From positions 1 to 6,071 of the forward strand of contig DAOWMA010000138.1 in NCBI GenBank assembly GCA_030643345.1: 6,071 nt of DNA. The letters are read 5' to 3'. The stretch comes from Spirochaetaceae bacterium (GTDB lineage: Bacteria > Spirochaetota > Spirochaetia > B11-G9). The notes beneath the pieces are model-generated. The model was not told the DNA's origin. It made no database searches and saw only the letters and a list, made by a program, of their open reading frames with translations. The position numbers and the translations under genes were made by a program. Shown in pieces: positions 1 to 5,627 of this stretch; positions within the stretch are counted from its first letter, which is position 1; the number at the start of each line of letters is the position of its first letter.

Positions 1-1
1 A

Positions 2-823
2 CTCTCTATTCCCATCGAATGGCAGGGGCAAGTAATAGGTCTTCTTAACCTTGACAGTAATGAAAAATACACATTTTCACAAAAGGATGCTGAAAAATTA
101 AAAATTTTATGCCATGCTGCTGCAATCTCACTCCAAAAAGCAACATTATTTAAACAAATAGAGAAGGATATAGAAAAACGTAAAAAAACCGAAGAAACAC
201 TGAAATTTGCTTTAGAAGAAAAAGAAATACTCTTTCAGGAAATTCACCACAGAGTTAAAAACAACCTGACAATAATTATAGCACTGATCAACCTTCAAAA
301 CGCTAAGTCTTCCAACGCTTTCGAGGTTGAACTATTTGAGGAATTATGTCAAAGGATTCATTCTATTGCTCTTGTACATGAAAAGCTCTATGAAAATCCG
401 GACCTATCCAACATAGATTTTTATGAATACACATATGATCTAATAAATTCCATTAGAGATGTTCTGGTTTACCGAAGTGACATTAAGGTTAAAATTGATA
501 TCCCTCAGAATATGTATTTTGACCTGGATAAGCTTATACCTCTTGGCCTATCTCTTAATGAGCTTATTACTAACAGTTTAAAATATGCATTCCCAAAATC
601 AGGAGGAGAGATCTCAGTCTCTCTTGATAAAACAGATCATTACTTCACTCTATCCGTTAATGATAACGGGATAGGCTATCCGGATGATGTACTGGAAAAA
701 GAGAACACTCATCTTGGACTTATCCTGGTTAATTCTCTTGTAGAGCAGATAAAGGGTTCAATTAGCTTAAATAATTCAGAAGGGGCCTCTGCAACGATAA
801 GATTTTCGGATTCAGAGAATTAA
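2..823 (+). CDS. Sensor histidine kinase, GAF/HisKA_2/HATPase, 5'-partial
   Basis: This frame is open from base 2 to the TAA at 821-823, giving 273 residues of a gene that begins upstream of the window. Residues 1-55 match the end of a GAF domain, with a G-L-L-N-L-D strand followed by a long helix. A charged linker follows at about 55-78. The HisKA_2 dimerisation/phosphoacceptor motif EIHHRVKNN is at 80-88, and the His just before RVKNN (83) is the likely phosphorylated residue. The ATPase domain has the N box NELITNSLKYAFP from residue 186, the G1 box DNGIGYP from 221 and the G2 region HLGL near 237. By family knowledge it autophosphorylates on His and passes the phosphate to a response regulator, which is not in the window. 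No membrane segment is visible in this part. The next kinase begins one base after the stop, so co-translation is likely. An internal Met at 512 is not a credible start because it falls between the phosphoacceptor and ATPase regions. Confidence 0.93.
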   Translation, partial: LSIPIEWQGQVIGLLNLDSNEKYTFSQKDAEKLKILCHAAAISLQKATLFKQIEKDIEKRKKTEETLKFALEEKEILFQEIHHRVKNNLTIIIALINLQNAKSSNAFEVELFEELCQRIHSIALVHEKLYENPDLSNIDFYEYTYDLINSIRDVLVYRSDIKVKIDIPQNMYFDLDKLIPLGLSLNELITNSLKYAFPKSGGEISVSLDKTDHYFTLSVNDNGIGYPDDVLEKENTHLGLILVNSLVEQIKGSISLNNSEGASATIRFSDSEN

Positions 824-824
824 A

Positions 825-2591
825 ATGGACAATAGTACAAAAGACCTCCAGGATAAAATAGAAAAATTGCAGGAATTAATTAAAACAAAAAGAAATGAGA
901 ACGAATCTTTAAAAATTCACAAGGAAATTATTCAACAACATACAATCAGGTATCGAAAAATTTTTAATAAGTCATACATTTCCATATGGGAAGAAAATGC
1001 ATCAAGTGTTTACAAAACCATGGATTCTCTTCCATGCAGTACAGGAAAAGAACTTTCAAAGTATCTTTCCAGTCACCCGGAGATTACAGAACAACTTATT
1101 GGTCAATTAGAAATTGTTGATATAAATGATTATACTGTCCAGCTGTTTGAAGCCGAAAGTAAAGCTGAATTACTGGATTTACTGGCAAGGAATAAAATAA
1201 TTACAGAAGACCCATTCCCCGCGTTTATAAATATCTTTGCTGCAATGATGGATGGCAAACCTAACTGCAGTCATGAAGTCACCACTTTTACCGGTAAAGG
1301 TACACGACTTGATCTTCTAATGTCTGTTTATCTTCCGGATAGGGAGAATGGAAATATTCTTGTCAGCATGATGGATATTACCAAAAGGAAACAGACTGAA
1401 GATACTCTTACACATACTATTGAGCAGGTTAAAGAACAAAAAAAGAGGACCAAAGTTCTGCAAAACGTATTATTAACTTTAACTTCTTCTCTTGATAAAG
1501 AGAAAATTTTGAATGCAATTCTCCAGGAAGTAAGAAAAATCATCCCCTTCTCCTGTGCGGACATACGTCTTCTTGAAAATGAGTATCTCAGAGTGGCCGC
1601 AGAAGTAGATTACAACAAATATGGTCTGGGCAATTTTATAAAAAATTATACAGTGAAAATCGAAGAATTCGGAGATGTTTCCAAGTATATTAAAAGTGGG
1701 GAAATTCATATTATCCCGAATACCCATGCTTATCCGGGTTGGACAATATTTCCTGAAACTTCATTCATTATGGGTTATATCGGTATTCCAATTAGATGGG
1801 ACAATAAAATAATAGGCCTGCTTAGCCTTAATAGTGATAAAACAGATACATTTACCAAAGTAGATGCAGAAAAACTTGTACCTTTTGCTCATGCTGCAGC
1901 GGTAGCACTCCAGAGCTCCTACCTCTTCGAATTAGCAAAAGATGAAGTAAGAAAAAGAAAAGAAACAGAAGCTTCAATTAAGAAATCATTAAGTGAAAAA
2001 GAGATACTCCTTCGAGAGATTCATCACAGAGTAAAAAACAACCTGTCCCTGATAATGTCTTTAATAAATCTACAAAGCGATATGCTTCCCACGGACAAAA
2101 GTTCATTGATCTTTGAAGATCTAAAACAGAGAGTTTATACAATTTCATTGGTCCATGAAAGACTTTACAGCAGTAAGAACCTGTCTAGCATAGATCTAGA
2201 ATCATATCTTATTGATCTAACTGAATCTGTGAGATCTTCTTCTATTTTCAAAGAAGGAATAGAGTTCAAGCTGGATATAGAAGATAACCTTGAGATGAAA
2301 GCAGATACCATGGTACCACTTGCACTGCTGATTAATGAGCTGATAGTTAATTCAGTTAAATATGCATTCCCTAAAGAGTCAGGCATAATCAGCATCAAAG
2401 TTAGCAATGAAGGGAATTCTCATACAATTGTTGTTAGAGATAATGGGATTGGCCTGCCGGAAGATCAAAAAATACCATCTTCCCAGCTTGGTTTATCTCT
2501 TGTTGAGTCCCTTGCATCACAGATCGGCGGATCAGTAAGCTTTGCCAATGATAAGGGCGCTGTTTCTACTATTATTTTTCCATGTAAATAA
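825..2591 (+). CDS. PAS-GAF sensor histidine kinase (HisKA_2 family)
   Basis: This is a complete 588-residue cytoplasmic-looking kinase with no signal peptide or membrane helix. Residues 1-45 are a Lys/Glu/Gln-rich probable coiled coil. Residues 45-190 form a PAS domain of the type that starts ISIWEEN, has a helical insert, continues with EIVDINDYTVQLFEAESKAELL and ends in MMDITKRKQ. A short coiled linker leads to a GAF domain at about 210-368. The HisKA_2 motif EIHHRVKNN is at 398-406, with H401 the likely phosphoacceptor. The ATPase domain has the N box NELIVNSVKYAFP from 504, G1 DNGIGLP from 539 and G2 QLGLSLVESL from 554. The start codon lies one base after the upstream stop with only a weak purine stretch before it, which suggests translational coupling. 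From the GAF end onward it aligns throughout with the upstream kinase, so the two are probably paralogues from a tandem duplication. The signal sensed cannot be read from the sequence, and no response regulator is adjacent. Confidence 0.95.
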   Translation: MDNSTKDLQDKIEKLQELIKTKRNENESLKIHKEIIQQHTIRYRKIFNKSYISIWEENASSVYKTMDSLPCSTGKELSKYLSSHPEITEQLIGQLEIVDINDYTVQLFEAESKAELLDLLARNKIITEDPFPAFINIFAAMMDGKPNCSHEVTTFTGKGTRLDLLMSVYLPDRENGNILVSMMDITKRKQTEDTLTHTIEQVKEQKKRTKVLQNVLLTLTSSLDKEKILNAILQEVRKIIPFSCADIRLLENEYLRVAAEVDYNKYGLGNFIKNYTVKIEEFGDVSKYIKSGEIHIIPNTHAYPGWTIFPETSFIMGYIGIPIRWDNKIIGLLSLNSDKTDTFTKVDAEKLVPFAHAAAVALQSSYLFELAKDEVRKRKETEASIKKSLSEKEILLREIHHRVKNNLSLIMSLINLQSDMLPTDKSSLIFEDLKQRVYTISLVHERLYSSKNLSSIDLESYLIDLTESVRSSSIFKEGIEFKLDIEDNLEMKADTMVPLALLINELIVNSVKYAFPKESGIISIKVSNEGNSHTIVVRDNGIGLPEDQKIPSSQLGLSLVESLASQIGGSVSFANDKGAVSTIIFPCK

Positions 2592-2600
2592 AACATTCAT

Positions 2601-2604
2601 GAGG
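2601..2604 (+). promoter_or_regulatory. Ribosome binding site of the PfkB kinase
   Basis: GAGG lies five bases before the ATG at 2610 and fixes that start. It is the clearest Shine-Dalgarno in the window. The Fic and methyltransferase starts have none. Confidence 0.7.
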
Positions 2605-2609
2605 TTAAT

Positions 2610-3527
2610 ATGAAATCTGATTTTCTTGTTGTCTGTCTGAATCCTACTATTCAAAAAACTATTATTCTGAACGAACTAAACGAAAATGAAGTGAACAGAT
2701 CTTCGGAATACAGAACAGATGCATCAGGCAAGGGTGTAAATGTGACCAGGGTATTAAGCCAGTTAAGTTCAGAAGCTGTACATCTGACGCAATCAGGATA
2801 CGGCAGCGATTACTTTACAAAACTAACGAATGAAGATAATCTGGATCTGGTCACAGCTTCCAACACTTCTCCTATAAGAACCTGTACAACCCTGATAAAT
2901 ACTAAAAGAAGCACAGTTACGGAAATTGTGGAAGAATCACTTCCGGTAGATAAGGGGACAGGGAAACTGATTATGGGCCTGTATAAGAAGCTGCTGAACA
3001 ATACCAATAATGTGATAATCTCCGGCTCGAAGGCTCCGGGGTTTGAAGGCCCCATTTTCCCGGAAATGGTTAAACTCGCGAAAACCGCAGGAAAAACTGT
3101 TACTCTGGATTACAGAGGAGAAGATCTTATAAATTCTTTTTTTTATAAACCGGATATAGTAAAAATAAATTTCCCGGAATTTGTTTCAACCTTTTTCCCT
3201 GATTATTCAATAGGTGAACATGAGATAAATACAGAACTTAAAAAATTAGTAATCGATAAAATGTTAGAACTTTTTGAAGTATCTGGTATAAAAACAATTC
3301 TAACCAGAGGTACGATGCCGGTTCTCTTCATAGACGACAATGGTATCATTCAGGAAGAAAAAGTCCACAAGATAAAGCCAGTTAACACTATAGGCAGCGG
3401 AGATGCTTTTACCGCAGGTCTTGCATATAAACTTGATCAGGGATCAGGATTAAAAGATGCTGTTGAATTCGGAATAGAATGCGGATCAAAAAATGCCGCC
3501 TTACTTAAACCAGGGGTTATCCGGTAA
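2610..3527 (+). CDS. PfkB-family sugar (phosphate) kinase, 1-phosphofructokinase-like
   Basis: This 305-residue protein has the usual length for the FruK/LacC branch of the PfkB (ribokinase) family. These enzymes transfer phosphate from ATP to a sugar or sugar phosphate, for example fructose 1-phosphate or tagatose 6-phosphate. Visible landmarks are the N-terminal strand CLNPTIQKT (9-17), the ASGKGVNVTRVL motif (38-49), SGSKAPGF (138-145), DIVKINFPE (182-190), and the signature NTIGSGDAFTAG (259-270), whose D265 is the expected catalytic base. Two departures are notable. The position that is Asp in the usual NPxID motif, which contacts the sugar, is Gln15, and the usual GGKG is SGKG. Substrate therefore cannot be assigned, and no PTS or sugar transporter lies nearby to help. 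The gene starts 18 bases after the histidine kinase with a GAGG ribosome binding site and no obvious promoter between, so it probably shares that operon. The catalytic motif is intact, so activity is expected. Confidence 0.9.
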   Translation: MKSDFLVVCLNPTIQKTIILNELNENEVNRSSEYRTDASGKGVNVTRVLSQLSSEAVHLTQSGYGSDYFTKLTNEDNLDLVTASNTSPIRTCTTLINTKRSTVTEIVEESLPVDKGTGKLIMGLYKKLLNNTNNVIISGSKAPGFEGPIFPEMVKLAKTAGKTVTLDYRGEDLINSFFYKPDIVKINFPEFVSTFFPDYSIGEHEINTELKKLVIDKMLELFEVSGIKTILTRGTMPVLFIDDNGIIQEEKVHKIKPVNTIGSGDAFTAGLAYKLDQGSGLKDAVEFGIECGSKNAALLKPGVIR

Positions 3528-3543
3528 CAGTTGTCTCGATACA

Positions 3544-3560
3544 TTTTTGCTGAGCAAAAA
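3544..3560. repeat. 17-bp palindrome downstream of the PfkB gene
   Basis: TTTTTGCT and AGCAAAAA are perfect reverse complements around a single central G, starting 17 bases after the PfkB stop. As RNA it could form a 7-bp stem with a 3-base loop. No U-tract follows on either strand, so it is not a canonical terminator. It may be a protein-binding site or a weak terminator element. Confidence 0.5.
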
Positions 3561-3565
3561 CACTG

Positions 3566-3587
3566 TGCTGACAATTATCGGTTAGCA
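3566..3587 (+). terminator. Weak hairpin, possible terminator of the kinase-PfkB operon
   Basis: TGCTGAC (3566-3572) can pair with GTTAGCA (3581-3587), including one G-U pair, around an 8-base loop. It is followed by ATATTTC rather than a proper U-tract. It lies between the end of the PfkB gene and the Fic promoter, where a terminator would be expected. The stem is short and this call is tentative. Confidence 0.25.
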
Positions 3588-3591
3588 ATAT

Positions 3592-3619
3592 TTCACGTTA
3601 TTGAGCTGATAATCGTGAA
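3592..3619. promoter_or_regulatory. Upstream operator-like inverted repeat (TTCACG-N16-CGTGAA)
   Basis: The left arm TTCACG (3592-3597) and right arm CGTGAA (3614-3619) are perfect reverse complements separated by 16 bases. The spacer is only partly symmetric. Arms and spacing are identical to the dyad over the Fic promoter, and the two centres are 51 bp apart, which is close to five helical turns. This suggests two sites for the same dimeric regulator, the upstream one being weaker. Confidence 0.6.
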
Positions 3620-3640
3620 TTATCTACTATTTATTACATT

Positions 3641-3672
3641 TTTTCACGTTTATGTTGACAAAAACGTGAAAA
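3641..3672. promoter_or_regulatory. Promoter-overlapping operator, 32-bp near-palindrome
   Basis: TTTTCACGTTT (3641-3651) is the exact reverse complement of AAACGTGAAAA (3662-3672). The inner bases are also largely symmetric, so 14 of 16 base pairs match across the dyad. It contains the same TTCACG-N16-CGTGAA core as the site 51 bp upstream, and the -35 hexamer TTGACA lies at its centre. A protein bound here would block RNA polymerase, so it reads as a repressor operator for the Fic gene. Confidence 0.7.
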
Positions 3673-3682
3673 CTAACATAAT
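3655..3682 (+). promoter_or_regulatory. Sigma70-type promoter of the fic-methyltransferase unit
   Basis: A perfect -35 box TTGACA (3655-3660), a 16-base spacer and a 5/6 -10 box CATAAT (3677-3682) are visible. The -10 could also be read one or two bases further on as ATAATA or TAATAA. Transcription should begin around 3688-3691, essentially at the ATG of the Fic gene (3691), giving a leaderless or nearly leaderless mRNA. There is no Shine-Dalgarno before that ATG, consistent with this. Confidence 0.65.
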
Positions 3683-3690
3683 AATCGTAT

Positions 3691-4563
3691 ATGGCAAAAG
3701 TGCTTAATGTTTTTAATATAATCAAATCCCTACGTGAACGGTATTATTCAGTATCTACTGGAAAAGAGAGCCTGCTTACACTTATAACCGAGGCTGAAGT
3801 TGCTGAACAGGTTTATAACTCTAATGCAATAGAAAACAGTACCCTCACCCTGGAGGAAACAGAAAAAATACTTCTTCAAATTGATCTGGATAGATATATT
3901 TCAGGTCGGGAAATTTTTGAAGCAAAAAATCTTGCACAAGTCGTATCATATACAGACCTAAGATCAAAAGAACAGGAACTTTCTCTTGATATGATATTAT
4001 TGCTTCATAAAATGTTAATTTCAAATATTCGTGATGATATTGCAGGAAGATTCAGGGAGGGTAATGAATATGTTCGAGTGGGAAGTCATATTGCACCTGG
4101 TCCCGATGAAGTGACAGATCGATTAGAAAATATGATGTCAAAATATAATGCCACAAGCCATGAGAATATTATTAAACGTATTGCAGCACTACACCTTACA
4201 TTTGAATACATTCATCCCTTTATAGATGGTAATGGCCGTATTGGAAGGGTTATTAATAATTATTTGTTGATACGCGAAGGTTTTGTACCAATAAACATAA
4301 AATTTAGTAATAGAAAAAATTATTATGAAGCATTTAATGAATTTGATAATTCAGATAAAACTTCTATTATGGAAGAAATAATTGGAAAAGCACTGACCAG
4401 TAGTTATCATAAACGCCTGGCCTATCTTGAAGGTAAAGAAATAATAACCCTCAAAGATTATGCAAAAAAGAACAAACTATCACATTCTAATCTTATAAAT
4501 AAAGCAAACCGCCAAACAATTGAAGCCTTTTTAGAGAAGGGTATCTGGAGAATTGGCATTTAG
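3691..4563 (+). CDS. fic: Fic-family AMP-transferase with C-terminal DNA-binding segment
   Basis: This 290-residue protein would transfer AMP (or another nucleotide moiety) to a target protein hydroxyl. The Fic motif HPFIDGNGRIGR is complete at 175-186, with catalytic H175, D179, and R183 and R186 for phosphate binding. The flap region REGNEYVRVGSHIAPGP is at 122-138. An N-terminal SNAIEN (44-49) fits the inhibitory motif (S/T)xxxE(G/N), with E48 as the autoinhibitory Glu, so it reads as a class II, self-inhibited Fic. The last ~40 residues (ITLKDYAKKNKLSHSNLINKA, then AFLEKGIWRIGI) resemble an excisionase/MerR-like helix-turn-helix that normally ends in a WRI-type strand. The ATG at 3691 is the only early Met and sits just after the promoter, with no ribosome binding site. 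Twin dyads overlap the promoter, so the protein may regulate itself. The gene looks more AT-rich than the methyltransferase gene 27 bases downstream. The target protein cannot be inferred. Confidence 0.93.
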   Translation: MAKVLNVFNIIKSLRERYYSVSTGKESLLTLITEAEVAEQVYNSNAIENSTLTLEETEKILLQIDLDRYISGREIFEAKNLAQVVSYTDLRSKEQELSLDMILLLHKMLISNIRDDIAGRFREGNEYVRVGSHIAPGPDEVTDRLENMMSKYNATSHENIIKRIAALHLTFEYIHPFIDGNGRIGRVINNYLLIREGFVPINIKFSNRKNYYEAFNEFDNSDKTSIMEEIIGKALTSSYHKRLAYLEGKEIITLKDYAKKNKLSHSNLINKANRQTIEAFLEKGIWRIGI

Positions 4564-4590
4564 TCCTTTGAATATAAGCAAAAAACATAT

Positions 4591-5559
4591 ATGCTCATTC
4601 CTATGCCGAAAGAAGCAATACCACGACTTGATGACAATAATTTTAGACAGCAAATTCTACACTACTGTCGTCTTAAAGCAGGTGAAATATGGGAAGATCC
4701 TTTAGGCAGGCATAGAATAGGTGTATTGGATGCAGTATCCAGGGATGATTGCAGCCATATAAGCAACGGAAATAAAGTTGATCTATTTATACAGGACCCC
4801 CCTTATAACATTACCGTTGGAAATAAAAACACTAAGCAGTTATCAAGGGTGAACATAGATGAATACATAGCATTCTCCCGAAATTGGGTTAACAACTCTC
4901 TAAACCTTATGTCAGAAAACAGCCACCTATATATCTGGCTTGGAGCAGACCAGAAAAGAGGATTTCAACCCCTTCCTGAATTTATGATCCTTATGAGGGA
5001 GTTTGAAAAACTTAAATCCCGCAGTTTTATCAGCCTGCGAAACCAAAGGGGATACGGAACCCAGAAAAACTGGATGGCAGTCAGGCAGGAACTTCTTTAC
5101 TATGCAAAAGGGGACCCTTATTTTAAAGTAACCTACACTGATATTCCCAAGGTGCTGAAAGGTTACTACAAAACTGTAAACGGTAAAGTAACAGATAACA
5201 TGGAGAGAAGCAAATCAGATACAATAAGACCTGGGAATATCTGGCTTGATATACAGCAGGTATTCTATAGAATGGAGGAAAATATTCCCGGAGCTTATGC
5301 TCAAAAACCACTTAAATCTATTGAACGAATAATAAAAACCAGCTCCAGACCAGGGGATATGGTGGCAGACTTTTTTGCCCACTCGGGAACAACCCTCATT
5401 GCTGCAGAGAAACTTAATCGCAGATGCATAACCTTTGACAGAGACCCTGTTTTTGCAGAACTGACAATAAGAAGATTGGAAAGATACAGGAAAACAGGAA
5501 AAACAGGATGGCAGTGGGAAAATCCGTTTCCGGAGATAGTTATTGAAACAAAACCATAA
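4591..5559 (+). CDS. Beta-class site-specific DNA adenine methyltransferase
   Basis: This 322-residue N6_N4_Mtase family enzyme transfers a methyl group from S-adenosylmethionine to a base in DNA. The catalytic motif IV is DPPYN at 69-73, and DPPY points to N6-adenine rather than N4-cytosine. The helix-rich segment NQRGYGTQKNWMAVRQELLYYAKG (152-174) suits motif VIII. Motif X (QKPLKSIERII, 238-248) and the cofactor motif I (DFFAHSGTTL, 260-269) come at the C-terminal end, the order that defines the beta class. In motif I the usual FxGxG has His264 for the first Gly. The target-recognition part is probably the 175-235 region, and the recognition site is unknown. The ATG at 4591 is used here; a second ATG at 4603 is equally possible, and neither has a Shine-Dalgarno. 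It is in the same frame as the Fic gene and 27 bases after it, so co-transcription is likely. No restriction endonuclease is visible, so it is orphan within this window. Confidence 0.92.
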   Translation: MLIPMPKEAIPRLDDNNFRQQILHYCRLKAGEIWEDPLGRHRIGVLDAVSRDDCSHISNGNKVDLFIQDPPYNITVGNKNTKQLSRVNIDEYIAFSRNWVNNSLNLMSENSHLYIWLGADQKRGFQPLPEFMILMREFEKLKSRSFISLRNQRGYGTQKNWMAVRQELLYYAKGDPYFKVTYTDIPKVLKGYYKTVNGKVTDNMERSKSDTIRPGNIWLDIQQVFYRMEENIPGAYAQKPLKSIERIIKTSSRPGDMVADFFAHSGTTLIAAEKLNRRCITFDRDPVFAELTIRRLERYRKTGKTGWQWENPFPEIVIETKP

Positions 5560-5599
5560 TAATAATTAATTCGGAATTGCTTTTATCGGTTAATCAGAC

Positions 5600-5623
5600 T
5601 TCAGGGAGGATCTCCTCCCTGAA
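5600..5623. terminator. Strong hairpin between convergent genes
   Basis: TCAGGGAGGA (5601-5610) and TCCTCCCTGA (5613-5622) are perfect reverse complements, extended by one T-A pair at 5600/5623. A realistic fold is a GC-rich stem of 9-10 bp with an ATCT loop. It lies 41 bases after the methyltransferase stop and just after the LivF stop on the other strand, where a bidirectional terminator would be expected. Neither strand has a U-tract after the stem: + continues in A's and - continues AGTCTG. Termination by the classic mechanism is therefore uncertain. Confidence 0.5.
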
Positions 5624-5627
5624 AAAA

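Noticed and set aside
512..823. Separate small 103-residue ATPase protein starting at the Met at 512
   Set aside because: The same frame is open back to base 2 and encodes the GAF end and phosphoacceptor motif, so this is only the C-terminal part of the partial kinase.
1328..1727. Minus-strand open frames inside the second kinase (1328-1564 and 1479-1727)
   Set aside because: They are antisense to the GAF region of a well supported gene, and the Cys/Phe/Ile-rich translations look like shadow frames.
3528..3690. CRISPR-like or attachment-site repeats
   Set aside because: The repeats are inverted dyads with promoter geometry. There are no regular direct repeats with spacers and no integrase or tRNA gene nearby.
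4561..4563. TAG read as pyrrolysine to fuse Fic and methyltransferase
   Set aside because: The Fic protein ends naturally after a GIWRI strand, the surroundings look bacterial, livF also ends in TAG, and no Pyl machinery is visible. It is kept only as a low-interest read-through question.
4591..5559. Complete restriction-modification system
   Set aside because: Only the methyltransferase is present. The upstream gene is clearly Fic and the downstream one is LivF, with no nuclease motif in either.
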